The position numbers and the translations under genes are program-made. A stretch of 64,000 nt of DNA from Streptomyces sp. YIM 121038. GTDB lineage: Bacteria; Actinomycetota; Actinomycetes; Streptomycetales; Streptomycetaceae. Below the pieces are notes generated by a model. The model had not been told where the DNA came from, did not search any database, and saw only the letters and a program-made list of their open reading frames with translations. Positions 52,320-61,852 of the stretch are shown in pieces; position 1 is the stretch's first letter, and each line of letters opens with the position of its first letter. The stretch lies in contig NZ_CP030771.1 in the NCBI RefSeq assembly GCF_006088715.1, forward strand, positions 5,094,001 to 5,158,000, read 5' to 3'.

Positions 52320-54281
52320 CTACTGGGGCCGCGGTGACGCGATCGCGCGGGCCGCGGCCACCTCCTGGCGGAGGGGTTCGAGGACGCTGTCCTTGGGGCC
52401 CGTGAACTCCACGGGCACCGGGACGAGCACCTCCACCTCCCGCAGCGCGGCAGCCAGTTCACGCAGCTGACGCACGACTTCCCCGGCCTCCGCCCCCTCG
52501 GGGGCGGAGGCTCCGTGCCGTACGCGCACCCGTGCGGCCGTGGTCGCGTCGACGATCCGCTCGACGGCCACCACCAGCGGCCACCACGCGGTGGCCCGCG
52601 CCCCGACGGGCGGCGGCTCGGTCAGCGCCCGCTGGAACTCGGTGCGGATGTCGGACAGGTCGCGGTACAGGCGCCGCCGCATCCGGGCCCGCGCGGCGGG
52701 ATCGCCCGCGGCGCCGTCCTTGCCGAACGCGCACTCCACGTACTCCGCCGTGTCGGCGACCGCGTCCGCGAGCCGGTCCCCGATCCGCGTGTGCCAGCTC
52801 TCCGGCCACAGCAGATAGCCCGCGACCAGCGCGATGGCGCAGCCGATGAGGCTGTCGAGCAGACGGGGCAGGACGAGCCCGAAGCCCTGGTGGTTGAGGA
52901 CGTCCGACAGGAGCAGGATCACCGGGGTGATGGCGGCGGTCTGGTAGCCGTACCCGCGCGGGGTGAGCGCGGGGACGAGCATGGCGAGGACGAGCACCAC
53001 GGGCACGTCCCACCAGCCCCGTTCGAGGGCGGCGAGCACCGCGGCGGCCACCACGAGGCCCACCGCCGTGCCGACGGCCCGCATCACCGCGCGCGAGAAC
53101 ACCGAGCCGAAGTCCGGCTTCAGGACGAAGGTGACGGTGAGCGCCACCCAGTACGAGCGCGGCACGTCGATGAGGGACACCAGGGACTGCGCGATGCCGA
53201 TGCACAGCGCGAGCCGCAGGCCGTAGCGCCAGGAGGCCCCGGAGAGCACGACGTTGCGGGTCGCGCGCCGGGCCCGCACGCGCAGCGCGGCGGGCCGCCC
53301 GAGCCGGTCGTCGGCGTGCACGGCGGTCAGCGGGTCGGGGTCGGCGAGGGTGTCGGCGGCGTGCCGCAGCGCCTGGTGGACGGCGCGGGCCGCGGCCCCG
53401 TACGTCCCCGGCAGCTCCGCGGGCAGGCCGAGTGCGACGGGCTCCGCGCCGGGGCCGCGCGCGATGGCCGCGGCAAGGCGGCGGGCCGCACCGGGGAGTT
53501 CGGGCGGCAGCTCCTCGCCGTACTGGTGGGCGGCGGGCGCGGCCTCGACGACCGGGGTGATGGCGTTCAGCTCGGCGATGAGCCGCACCAGGTCGGGGCT
53601 GCGGCCGTGGTCGCGGGCGCGGCGGGCCAGGACGAGGTCGTAGGCCTGGTTGAGCTGGGCGGTGACGGCGGCGCGGGCCTCGTCGTAGGCGTCGTCCCCG
53701 GTGTGTTCGGTGCCCGCCGCCTCCAGGAGCGCGGCCACCTTCTCGTACGCGGCCGCGACGGCGGCCCGTTCGGGTACGCCGGACCGCAGCGGCCAGGCGA
53801 GCAGCGCGAGCACGAGGACGAGCAGGCCGCCGCCGGTCATCAGGGCGGGGGCGAGCCACCACGCGCCGGGCAGCGGCAGGCCCGCGCCGATGACCGCGTT
53901 GAGCAGCAGCAGGAGCCCCGACACGGAGGCGACGGCGCCGATCGTCGACATCATCCCCGAGACCAGGGCGATGACGGTCACCGCGGCGACCGCGGCCCAG
54001 CCGTGGCCGTGGGCCAGCGAGCCCAGGGTGACGCCGAGCGCGCCGAACAGCTGCGGGACGGCGATGTTGAGGATCCGCATGCGGTACGCGTCGGCGGTGT
54101 CGCCGATCACCCCCGACAGGGCGCCCATGCTGGCGAGCGCCCCGTAGGCGGGGTGGCCCGCCGCCGTGCCGATCGCCAGGGGCAGGGCCATGGCGGTGGC
54201 GGCGCGGGCGACCGCCGCCCAGGGGACGGGGGCCGGTTGGGGCTTGAGCGACCTGACGAGCCAGTCCGGTGGGCGGGGCAT
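52320..54281 (-). CDS. FUSC-family transporter
   Basis: 653 residues. Two membrane bundles (about 30-170 and 345-480) with a large cytoplasmic helical stretch between, the fusaric acid resistance/aromatic carboxylate exporter plan. RSYWVALTVTFVLKPDFGSV marks the second bundle. Substrate unknown. The stop lies three bases from the convergent snpA stop. Confidence 0.82.
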   Translation of the reverse strand: MPRPPDWLVRSLKPQPAPVPWAAVARAATAMALPLAIGTAAGHPAYGALASMGALSGVIGDTADAYRMRILNIAVPQLFGALGVTLGSLAHGHGWAAVAAVTVIALVSGMMSTIGAVASVSGLLLLLNAVIGAGLPLPGAWWLAPALMTGGGLLVLVLALLAWPLRSGVPERAAVAAAYEKVAALLEAAGTEHTGDDAYDEARAAVTAQLNQAYDLVLARRARDHGRSPDLVRLIAELNAITPVVEAAPAAHQYGEELPPELPGAARRLAAAIARGPGAEPVALGLPAELPGTYGAAARAVHQALRHAADTLADPDPLTAVHADDRLGRPAALRVRARRATRNVVLSGASWRYGLRLALCIGIAQSLVSLIDVPRSYWVALTVTFVLKPDFGSVFSRAVMRAVGTAVGLVVAAAVLAALERGWWDVPVVLVLAMLVPALTPRGYGYQTAAITPVILLLSDVLNHQGFGLVLPRLLDSLIGCAIALVAGYLLWPESWHTRIGDRLADAVADTAEYVECAFGKDGAAGDPAARARMRRRLYRDLSDIRTEFQRALTEPPPVGARATAWWPLVVAVERIVDATTAARVRVRHGASAPEGAEAGEVVRQLRELAAALREVEVLVPVPVEFTGPKDSVLEPLRQEVAAARAIASPRPQ

Positions 54282-54395
54282 GCCGCCATTATCGCCGGGC
54301 CTCGCCTTGACCTGCGCTTACGGTCGCGGGCCCTGCCGGGGGCCTCCCCAATCCCGCCCCTTCCCGATTCCTGGGGCTCCGCCCCAGACCCCGCT

Positions 54396-54444
54396 CCTCA
54401 AACGCCGGAGGGGCTGGATCTTCCAGCCCGTCCGGCGTTTGAGG
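54396..54444. repeat. Inverted pair of family A repeats forming a long hairpin
   Basis: A 23-nt left arm (54396-54418) and right arm (54422-54444) match in 22 positions with a 3-nt loop. The right arm is a family A element in reverse (to 54453). It probably also serves as a terminator for the gene at 54483. Confidence 0.85.
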
Positions 54445-54482
54445 ACGAGGCGCGGAGCGCCGATAGAGCGGTGGCACGGGGG

Positions 54483-55499
54483 TCAGGGCCGGTGCAGCGT
54501 CAGGTCGAGGAGCACCGCACGGTGGTCCGTGTTGCCCAGGGTGAGGAAGCGGGCCTCGTGCGCGGCGAAGTCCGGTGTCGTGAGGACGTGGTCGATCTGC
54601 GCGCCGAAGGGCCGCGGCAGCAGCGTGGGCCAGGTCGGCGTCCGCGAGGCCCCGGCGAGCCGCGCCGCGTCGTGCAGCCCCGTACCGAGGATGCGCCGGA
54701 ACGCCGCGTGGTCCTGCGTGGCGTTGAAGTCCCCGGCCAGGACGGTGGGCCGCCCGTCCCCCGCCGCGGCGAAGTCCCGCAGGGCGCCGAGCTCCGTGCG
54801 CCAGCGGTCGACGCCGCCGGGCGTGGGCGGCATGGGGTGGGCGAGCTGGAGCCGCACGGCCACGCCCTTGACGTCGGCGACGGCCCCGGGCATGCCGAGC
54901 GTCCCGCGCACCCCCTCGGCCCGCTTCAGGGGCACGTCGGCGAGGATGACGGACCCGTCGGCCCCGTCGCCCCCGGCGGCCACCCGGTGGGGGTACGCCG
55001 ACTTCGGCAGCCCCTCGCGCAGCGTGTCCTGGCAGGCGCGGTCGCATTCGGAGACGAAGACGAGGTCCGGCTTGTGCTTGCGTACGGCCTCGACGAGGCC
55101 GGGGGCGCCGTGCCCGAACTCGACGTTGGCGGCGAGGACGCGCAGATCGGCCAGGGGCGGCCCGTCCGGCTCCCCCACCTTCCCGTACGGCTCCATGTAC
55201 CAGGCGAGCCCGCCGAGCACGGCCACCGCCCAGACGAGCCCGACGCGCCAGCGCCCGTACGCGGCGAGCAGCAGGGCGAGCACGGCGGGCGCCAGGAGCC
55301 AGGGCAGGAAGGCGAGGACCTGCGGTACGGGCGTGACCGCGTCGGTGTCGGCGGCGCGGCAGCCGAGGACCGCGCTCACTCCGGCGAGCAGCAGCCCGGC
55401 CGTCCAGGCGGAGGCCCGCCACCGGCCCGGCCGCCGGGTGGGGGCGTCGTCGGGGAACGGGTCCTCGGGGGCGGTGGGCGGTGCCGTCGCGTGCTCCAA
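54483..55499 (-). CDS. Membrane-anchored endonuclease/exonuclease/phosphatase-family protein
   Basis: 338 residues. Three N-terminal membrane segments (about 28-110), then an EEP-fold domain with LRVLAANVEFG, LAGDFNATQDH, and NTDHRAVLLDL, the Asn, Asp and His catalytic residues. Likely an extracytoplasmic phosphodiesterase. Apparent TTG start at 55499 with GAGGAAAGG upstream. Confidence 0.8.
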   Translation of the reverse strand: MEHATAPPTAPEDPFPDDAPTRRPGRWRASAWTAGLLLAGVSAVLGCRAADTDAVTPVPQVLAFLPWLLAPAVLALLLAAYGRWRVGLVWAVAVLGGLAWYMEPYGKVGEPDGPPLADLRVLAANVEFGHGAPGLVEAVRKHKPDLVFVSECDRACQDTLREGLPKSAYPHRVAAGGDGADGSVILADVPLKRAEGVRGTLGMPGAVADVKGVAVRLQLAHPMPPTPGGVDRWRTELGALRDFAAAGDGRPTVLAGDFNATQDHAAFRRILGTGLHDAARLAGASRTPTWPTLLPRPFGAQIDHVLTTPDFAAHEARFLTLGNTDHRAVLLDLTLHRP

Positions 55500-55556
55500 G
55501 GGGCGGCCTTTCCTCGACGGGGCGCCCGGTGGGCGGCGCGCTGTCCGAATCCTCCC

Positions 55557-56420
55557 TTAGAGACGTGGCGGCCCCGCGGAAAGTTTCCCGGGGCGCCTGC
55601 GGGAGAGCAGCCACACTCCGGCCGCCACGAGCAGCCCCAGGCCCACCAGGACCCAGGCCGTCACGCGCAGGCTCTCCGTGAGCGCGTCGTAGACGGCGCC
55701 GGCGGCGGCCCGGGACACGTCCGGGGGCAGGTCGTCCAGGGTGAGCGCGCGGCCGACGGCGACGGCGGCGGCGAGCGCGGCGGCCCCGGCGGCCGTGCCG
55801 AGTGCGGTCGCGAGGACGGCGCGGCGGCGGCGCACCGCGAGGAGGATGCCGCCGACGGCGAAGACCACCGCGGCGACGGGCAGCCAGAGGCCCGCGGCCT
55901 GGAGCATGCGGAACACCTTCCGGTAGTCGCTCAGGTCCTGCGCCTTCATGACCGTGACCTCGGTGTGGCGCACCGGGATGCGGTCGGCGAACGGCACGCC
56001 CTCTTCCGTGAGCCGCCGTTTGACCTGTTCCGTGATCGGCGCGAGGTCGATGCTCACCTCGCCGTCGGAGTCGTTCTCCAGGGCCTGTTCGACGGCCGCG
56101 TGCGCGGCGCGGTTCGCCGCGTTCCAGGCGGTGCGGAAGGCCGTGGTGCCGGTGAAGGAGCCCACGGCCTCCCGGACGAACGACTCGACCGTGGACTGGA
56201 GCGGTCCCGCGTCGATCTCCTTGACCAGGGAGTCGGTGACGGCGTCGGCCACGGCCGCCCGCACCGCCGGGTCCGCGGACAGGGGCGCCATCGTGGCGAC
56301 GTACCGGTCCGTGTCGTGGATCTCGTACGCGGCCCAGGTCGAGACCACGCCGAGGGGCACCAGGAGGCAGGTGAGGACGAGCAGGACGGCACAGAGGGCG
56401 GCGCGCAGGCGTGGGGGCAC
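55557..56420 (-). CDS. Integral membrane protein, two-domain, function unknown
   Basis: About 287 residues. One membrane helix at the N-terminus (LCAVLLVLTCLLVPLGVV), an extracellular alpha-helical domain of 150 residues (YVATMAPLSADPAVRAAVADA onward in pieces), then three membrane helices at the C-terminus. GTG 56420 starts it; other longer frames overlap the upstream ABC permease. Conserved in Streptomyces by appearance; no role known. Confidence 0.7.
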   Translation of the reverse strand: MPPRLRAALCAVLLVLTCLLVPLGVVSTWAAYEIHDTDRYVATMAPLSADPAVRAAVADAVTDSLVKEIDAGPLQSTVESFVREAVGSFTGTTAFRTAWNAANRAAHAAVEQALENDSDGEVSIDLAPITEQVKRRLTEEGVPFADRIPVRHTEVTVMKAQDLSDYRKVFRMLQAAGLWLPVAAVVFAVGGILLAVRRRRAVLATALGTAAGAAALAAAVAVGRALTLDDLPPDVSRAAAGAVYDALTESLRVTAWVLVGLGLLVAAGVWLLSRRRPGKLSAGPPRL

Positions 56421-56497
56421 GCCACCCAGGCAAGACCCCGGCCGCGCCGGGCGCGACCGGGGTGACTCCGGATGGAGCAGGACGGGCGGGCGGCTGC

Positions 56498-57343
56498 CTA
56501 CTTGCGGTTGTACAGGCGCATCGTCACCGGCCCGAAGACCGCCACGAGCAGGCCCGCCCAGCCCAGGCTCCACGCGATCTCCGCGCCCGGCCAGTCGCCG
56601 GCCATCAGGCCGCGCACGGCGGAGGCGACGTGGGTGACGGGGTTGTTGTTGACGAAGGCCTGGAGCCAGCCCGGCATCGTCTCGGGCCGCACGAAGATGT
56701 CGGAGAGGAACGTCAGCGGGAACAGCACCATCATGCTCACGCCCATCACGGACTTCTCGGTGCGCAGGAGCAGCCCGAACATCGTCCACACCCAGGAGAA
56801 GGCGAAGGAGAAGACCAGCAGGAGCAGCACGCCGAGCAGCACCCCGAGCGCGTTGTCCGGGCGGAAGCCGAGGACCAGGCCGACGCTCAGCATCACGGCG
56901 GAGGCCATGGCGTAGCGCAGGACGTCGCCGAGGAGATAGCCGACCATCGCCGAGGGCCGCCAGATCGGCAGCGAGCGGAAGCGGTCGAAGACGCCCTTCT
57001 CGATGTCGGTGTTGACCGAGACGCCCGTGTACATCGTGATCATGACGACGGACATCACGAGGATGCCGGGCAGCAGGTACTGGATGTACTCGCGCGGCGA
57101 TCCGGCGAGGGCGCCCCCGAAGAGGTACGTGTACATCAGCACCATCATGATCGGGAACGCCGTCACGTCGAAGAGCTGCTCCGGCACGTGCTTGATCTTC
57201 AGGACGGCCCGCCAGCCGAACGTCAGGGACGTCGACAGGGCGCTGGGGCGGCGCGGCCGCTCCTTGGCGACGAGCAGTTCGGCGAGGGACTCGGTGTGGA
57301 CGGGAGCGAGTTCCCGGTCCTCGACGGGGATCACGGTGCTCAT
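56498..57343 (-). CDS. ABC-2 type transporter permease (DrrB-like)
   Basis: 281 residues, six membrane segments of the ABC-2 exporter type. Segments such as [19 protein letters not shown] and [17 protein letters not shown] are typical of DrrB daunorubicin-resistance permeases. Start overlaps the ATPase stop by ATGA, making a two-gene exporter. Confidence 0.87.
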   Translation of the reverse strand: MSTVIPVEDRELAPVHTESLAELLVAKERPRRPSALSTSLTFGWRAVLKIKHVPEQLFDVTAFPIMMVLMYTYLFGGALAGSPREYIQYLLPGILVMSVVMITMYTGVSVNTDIEKGVFDRFRSLPIWRPSAMVGYLLGDVLRYAMASAVMLSVGLVLGFRPDNALGVLLGVLLLLVFSFAFSWVWTMFGLLLRTEKSVMGVSMMVLFPLTFLSDIFVRPETMPGWLQAFVNNNPVTHVASAVRGLMAGDWPGAEIAWSLGWAGLLVAVFGPVTMRLYNRK

Positions 57344-58389
57344 GGCGCGGCCTCGGCTTCCTTGCGGTCCTGCGGTGCGTGGCTCTGCTGGTGGGGGTCG
57401 AGCGGCTGGTCGGTGAGGGCCAGGAACACCTCGTCGAGGCTGGGCTGGCCCAGGGAGAAGTTGTCGACGACGATGCCCGCGCGGGCGAGTTCGGCGAGGG
57501 CCCGGGAGGCCTTCTCGGCGGCGGCCTCCTCGGCGCCGCGCCCGCCGTCGCCGACCCGGGCGGTGAGCGCCACCGGGTCCGGCTCCGGCTGCACCTGCGC
57601 GTCCAGGGCGAGCCCGAGAAGGCGGGCCGCCTCCTCGCGCCGGGCCGCGTCCCGCAGCCGGACGTGCACGGAGCCCGCGCCGACGGAGGCCTTCAGCTCG
57701 CCCTTGGTGCCCTCGGCGATGACCCGGCCCTTGTCGATGACGGCGATCCGGGACGCCAGCTGGTCGGCCTCGTCCAGGTACTGCGTGGTCAGCAGGACCG
57801 TGGTGCCCTGGGCGACGACGGCGCGCACGATGTCCCAGACCTGGTTGCGGCTGCGCGGGTCGAGCCCCGTGGTCGGCTCGTCGAGGAAGAGCAGGTCGGG
57901 CGTGTTCAGGATGGACGCGGCGATGTCGATGCGGCGCCGCATGCCGCCCGAGTAGTTCTTCACCTGCCTTCCGGCGGCCTCGGCCAGGCCGAACGCGGCG
58001 AGCAGCTGCTCGGCGCGCGCGTACGAGGCCTTCTTGCCGTGGCCCGTGAGCCGGGCGAGCAGGACCAGGTTCTCGGTGCCGGTGAGGTCCTCGTCCACCG
58101 ACGCGTACTGGCCGGTGAGGCTGACGCGGGTGCGGACGGCGTCGGCCTCGCGGACCACGTCGTGGCCGAAGACGTGCGCCTCGCCGCCGTCCGGGCGCAG
58201 CAGCGTGGCGAGCATCTTCACGGTCGTCGTCTTGCCCGCGCCGTTCGGCCCGAGCAGGCCGTAGACCGTGCCCGCGGGGACGGCCAGGTCGACGCCGTCG
58301 ACCGCGCGGTTGTCGCCGAACGTCTTCACCAGGCCCGCGGTCTCGATGGCGAGGCCGTCCGGCCCCCGTCCCGGCTGTGTGCTGCTCAT
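57340..58389 (-). CDS. ABC transporter ATP-binding protein (DrrA-like)
   Basis: 349 residues. Walker [13 protein letters not shown], signature [13 protein letters not shown], Walker [13 protein letters not shown], switch His replaced by Gln in [11 protein letters not shown], a DrrA-subfamily trait. The C-terminal DUF4162-like region ends with a polar tail. Exporter of an unknown drug or lipid. Confidence 0.92.
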   Translation of the reverse strand: MSSTQPGRGPDGLAIETAGLVKTFGDNRAVDGVDLAVPAGTVYGLLGPNGAGKTTTVKMLATLLRPDGGEAHVFGHDVVREADAVRTRVSLTGQYASVDEDLTGTENLVLLARLTGHGKKASYARAEQLLAAFGLAEAAGRQVKNYSGGMRRRIDIAASILNTPDLLFLDEPTTGLDPRSRNQVWDIVRAVVAQGTTVLLTTQYLDEADQLASRIAVIDKGRVIAEGTKGELKASVGAGSVHVRLRDAARREEAARLLGLALDAQVQPEPDPVALTARVGDGGRGAEEAAAEKASRALAELARAGIVVDNFSLGQPSLDEVFLALTDQPLDPHQQSHAPQDRKEAEAAP

Positions 58390-58553
58390 GTCCCTGCGCC
58401 CTCCGATGCGATGCCTCGCGCGGTGCGGTAGCGGTGCGCCGTGTCATGGGGGAGACCGGTCCCGGCCCGGAAACTCATCGCTCCGGTGGAGCGCGGGCCC
58501 ACGCGGGTGTTTCCTGGGAGGAGGCCGCAGGGCCCGAGCAGAGAGGAACCGCC

Positions 58554-58931
58554 ATGGCACTCACCGCACACGGATCCCCCGGCATCCGCAGCCTCTCCCA
58601 CGTCCTCGCGGGGCCCCTCGTCCTCGCCGTCGTCTACGGCGTCTGGGCGGCGGGCATCCACCGCGAGGGCGGCCCCATCACCGGCGGAAACGTCCTGTAC
58701 GGCGTGGTCACCGGGGTGGTCTTCGGCGTCCTGTACGCCGCCGTGCGCCGCTTCGCCCCCGGCCTGCCGCGCGAGCTGCGCGCCGCGGCCTGGGCCACCT
58801 TCGCGGGCGTGAGCTTCGGCTTCCTGTACAGCCTCACGGACGCGAGCGTGCTGCGGTCGACGGGCATGGCCGCGGTGGTCGCGGGCGGCGTCTTCGCGGC
58901 GACGTTCTACCACTTCTACACGCACGAGTAG
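58554..58931 (+). CDS. Small four-helix membrane protein
   Basis: 125 residues with four predicted membrane helices (LVLAVVYGVWAAGI, GGNVLYGVVTGVVFGVLYAA, AAWATFAGVSFGFLYSL, AAVVAGGVFAATFYHFY). AGAGAGGAAC precedes ATG 58554. Function unknown. Confidence 0.72.
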   Translation: MALTAHGSPGIRSLSHVLAGPLVLAVVYGVWAAGIHREGGPITGGNVLYGVVTGVVFGVLYAAVRRFAPGLPRELRAAAWATFAGVSFGFLYSLTDASVLRSTGMAAVVAGGVFAATFYHFYTHE

Positions 58932-58956
58932 CCCACGGCGGAACCTCATCACCGAC

Positions 58957-58972
58957 TGGAGCGAACGTTCTA
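58957..58972. promoter_or_regulatory. Stray operator-like copy
   Basis: TGGAGCGAACGTTCTA followed by TCCAGAGC, closely matching the TetR operators at 42924 and 42970 including flanking TATCCAGAGC, but located between convergent genes rather than in a promoter. Confidence 0.5.
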
Positions 58973-59002
58973 TCCAGAGCGGGAACAGAAGAGGGGGCGG
59001 GG

Positions 59003-60274
59003 CTAGAGGGTCTTGAGGTCGACCGCGCGGGCCATGGCCCGGTACCCGGCGTCGTTCGGGTGCAGATGGTCGCCGCTGTCGTACGCGGGCCGGATGCGCT
59101 CGGGGTCCGCGGGGTCGGCGAGGGCCTGGTCGAAGTCGACGTACCCGTCGTACGCGCCGGACGTCCGCACCCAGGTGTTGAAGGCGTCGCTGACGGCGGC
59201 GGCGCGCTCGCCGTAGTGGTCGGAGCCGCCGAACGGCACCAGGGTCGCGCCGACGACCTTCAGGCCCTTGGCGTGCGCGGCGCGGATCAGCTTCCGGTGG
59301 CCGTTGATGAGTTCCCTCGCGGTCACGACCGGCGCGGGCTTGTACGTCGGCTTGTCGGTCTCGCTGAAGCCGATGTCGTTGACGCCTTCGAGGACGACGA
59401 CGGTCCCGGCGTTCGGCAGGTCGGTGACGTCCCGCGCGAACCGCGTGGAGCTCTTGTCCCCGAACCACGCCGAGTCGTTGAGGACCAGGTTGCCGCCGAT
59501 GCCGGAGTTGACCACGGGGCGCGGCGTTCCCGCCTTCGCGAGGCGCTCGGCGAGGGCGTCCGACCAGCGGCGGTTGTGGTCGGGGGAGGAGCCGAAGCCG
59601 TCGGTGATGGAGTCGCCGAACAGGACGATCCCGTCGCGCCGCGCGGGCCGTTCGCCGCGTACGTCGACGCCCGCGAGGTAGTACCAGGACTCGGTGGATT
59701 CGTCGAAGGCGCCGCCGCCGGTGTCGGTGAGGTGGTCGCCCGTGGCGCGGTAGCTGGTCGCGAAGGACTGGGCGTGGAAGGTGGCGGGCCCGGTGGTGCC
59801 CGCGAGCCGGAGCGTCACGGTGACGGAGTCGAAGCGGTCCAGGCCGAGCGCTGCCGCGTCGCTGGAGAGCTGCCCTCCGGCCGGGATCGTGACCGCGCGC
59901 TCGCCGCCGAAGGTGAGGCGGCGCAGCGTGCCCTTCGCGACGGCGGCGCCCTTGGTGCCCTCGGTACGCGCGACGGTGGCGCCCGCGATGCGCAGCGGGG
60001 ACGCGCCGTAGGCGTTGGAGAGGCGGATGCGGGCCCGGTCGCCGCCCTGGGTCACGCGCACCACCTGGCGCAGCGTGTGACGGTCGAAGCCCGCCTCCGC
60101 CCAGTTGGGCACGAAGCCGATGCTGGGGCGCTGCGGGGCGGCCGCCCAGGCGGCGTTCCACCGGGTGTCCTTGCCCGCGGGGGCGGTGGAGGCGCTGGCC
60201 CCGGCCGCGGAGAATCCCGCGACGAGGGCGAGTGCGGTGGCGGCGACGACGGACCTGCGGGGGCGCGAAGACAT
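59003..60274 (-). CDS. Secreted SGNH/GDSL hydrolase
   Basis: 423 residues. Signal peptide ending GASAS; an N-terminal jelly-roll domain of 170 residues precedes the hydrolase domain with block I FGDSITDGFGS (Ser), block III GVNDIG, block V DHLHPNDAG (Asp, His). Esterase or lipase of extracellular substrates. AAGGATCC upstream of ATG. Divergent from a LysR gene. Confidence 0.88.
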   Translation of the reverse strand: MSSRPRRSVVAATALALVAGFSAAGASASTAPAGKDTRWNAAWAAAPQRPSIGFVPNWAEAGFDRHTLRQVVRVTQGGDRARIRLSNAYGASPLRIAGATVARTEGTKGAAVAKGTLRRLTFGGERAVTIPAGGQLSSDAAALGLDRFDSVTVTLRLAGTTGPATFHAQSFATSYRATGDHLTDTGGGAFDESTESWYYLAGVDVRGERPARRDGIVLFGDSITDGFGSSPDHNRRWSDALAERLAKAGTPRPVVNSGIGGNLVLNDSAWFGDKSSTRFARDVTDLPNAGTVVVLEGVNDIGFSETDKPTYKPAPVVTARELINGHRKLIRAAHAKGLKVVGATLVPFGGSDHYGERAAAVSDAFNTWVRTSGAYDGYVDFDQALADPADPERIRPAYDSGDHLHPNDAGYRAMARAVDLKTL

Positions 60275-60419
60275 GGCGGATCCTTGGAAGTTGACGTGGG
60301 GTGGGCCAAGGGCAACGATCCGCCGCCGCCCGCGGCCGATCAACGACGATCCATGAAACGATCACCACGCTCTGACTTATCGATGCAGGTCAGGCTGGTA
60401 CCAGGGGGAGGGGCCGGGG

Positions 60420-61328
60420 ATGGAACGGCAGGAGCTGGAGACGTTTCTGACGCTCGCCGAGGAGCTGCACTTCGGGCACACGGCCCAGCGCCTGCTCGTC
60501 TCGCAGGCGCGCGTCAGCCAGACCGTGAAGAAGCTGGAGCGCACGATCGGCGGCACGCTCTTCGAACGCACCAGCCGCGTGGTGCGGTTGTCGCCGCTCG
60601 GGCGCCGCCTGTACGAGGACCTGGCGCCGCTGCACCGGCTCATGGAGGAGGCGGTGGCCCGTGCCAAGGACGCGGCGCGCGGTGTGGAGGGCGAGTTGGG
60701 CGTCGGCTTCCTCGGCGCGGGGGCCGGGGCGCTGACCCAGCCCATCCTGGAGCTGTTCCGCGAGCGGTGCCCGCGGTGCGAGGTCCGGATGCGGGAGACC
60801 CAGTTCCAGGATCCGCTCGGGCCGCTGCGGTCCGGGGAGGTCGACGTGCTCTTCACCTGCCTGCCCGTGCGCGAGCCCGACCTGACCGTCGGGCCCGTCG
60901 TCATCAGCCAGCCCCGCGTCCTGGCGATGCCCGTCGGCCACCGCCTTGCCGGGCGTGCCTCCGTGTCCTGGGAGGACCTGGCGGGCGAGACCTGCTTCGG
61001 GGTGGTGAACAGCGCCCCGTCCTACTGGTGGGACTTCCAGGTGCCGCCGCGGACGCCGTCCGGCCGGGAGATCAGGCGGGGGCAGGCGGTGGCCACGTTC
61101 CAGGAGCTCATCACGCTCATCGCCACGGGCCAGGGGGTCTCGCCGGTGATCGCCTCCGTCCAGACGTACTACTCCCGGCCCGACATCACCTTCGTCCCCG
61201 TGCCGGACCTGCCCGCGGCGGAGGTGGCGGCGGTGTGGCGCACGGGCACCCCCTCGGCCCCGGCCCAGGCCTTCACCCGGGCCATCCACGACGTCCTGGC
61301 GGCCAACGGCGGGCCCGCGACGTTCTAG
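60420..61328 (+). CDS. LysR-family regulator
   Basis: 302 residues. HTH: LEELHFGHTAQRL-like opening (FLTLAEELHFGHTAQRLLVS) and RVSQTVKKLERTIGGTLFER; ligand domain of the PBP2 fold follows. Likely controls the divergent GDSL hydrolase. The 145-bp gap has four CGATC words and no perfect dyad. Stop overlaps the convergent gene by 4 bp. Confidence 0.88.
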   Translation: MERQELETFLTLAEELHFGHTAQRLLVSQARVSQTVKKLERTIGGTLFERTSRVVRLSPLGRRLYEDLAPLHRLMEEAVARAKDAARGVEGELGVGFLGAGAGALTQPILELFRERCPRCEVRMRETQFQDPLGPLRSGEVDVLFTCLPVREPDLTVGPVVISQPRVLAMPVGHRLAGRASVSWEDLAGETCFGVVNSAPSYWWDFQVPPRTPSGREIRRGQAVATFQELITLIATGQGVSPVIASVQTYYSRPDITFVPVPDLPAAEVAAVWRTGTPSAPAQAFTRAIHDVLAANGGPATF

Positions 61329-61780
61329 ACGGTGCCGGCGGAGTCGTTCGTGCACAGGGCCCAGATGATGAACGCCCCGATGGCCAGGGAGATCAGGGCC
61401 CAGAGGGGGCTGTAGGGGAGCCAGAGGAACTGGGCGACCATGGCCACCGCGGCGAGGGCGATGCCGGTCGCGCGCGCCCATTCGGCGCCCTTGAGGATGC
61501 CCCAGCCCGTCACCGCCACCAGGAGCCCGAGCACGAGGTGGATGCATCCCCAGGCGGTGAGGTTGAACTTGTACACGTAGTCGCCGATGCGCGCGTACAC
61601 GTCGTCCTTGCCGATCCCCGCGATCCCCGTGAGGACCCCGAGGGCCCCGTACACGAGCATGAGCACACCGGCGAAGAGCGTGCCGCCCGACGCCCAGGCG
61701 CTCTCGTCGTCCCCGGGGCCCGAGGGTCCGGCGGGCCCCGGGGGCGCCGCACGATGCGTGTCACGTTCCGGTGAGGTCAT
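61325..61780 (-). CDS. DUF7144-type membrane protein
   Basis: 151 residues. Four membrane helices (FAGVLMLVYGALGVLTGIAG, AWGCIHLVLGLLVAVTGW, ATGIALAAVAMVAQFLWL, LWALISLAIGAFIIWAL) after a Pro/Ala-rich N-terminus. Small actinobacterial family of unknown role. Start at 61780. Confidence 0.78.
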   Translation of the reverse strand: MTSPERDTHRAAPPGPAGPSGPGDDESAWASGGTLFAGVLMLVYGALGVLTGIAGIGKDDVYARIGDYVYKFNLTAWGCIHLVLGLLVAVTGWGILKGAEWARATGIALAAVAMVAQFLWLPYSPLWALISLAIGAFIIWALCTNDSAGTV

Positions 61781-61852
61781 GGCCCGAGCGTCCGGCGGCC
61801 GTCGGGGGACGGCCACCGGAGCGGGCCATTGGAGGGACCGGGCCCTGCCGCG

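Noticed and set aside
52515..56465. Open frame of 1316 codons on the plus strand
   Set aside because: It is antisense to the FUSC, EEP and membrane protein genes; high GC removes stop codons from shadow frames. Its translation is low-complexity and has no start signal.
58268..61774. Open frame of 1168 codons on the plus strand
   Set aside because: Runs antisense or out of frame through the ABC ATPase, GDSL hydrolase and other well-supported genes; no domain.
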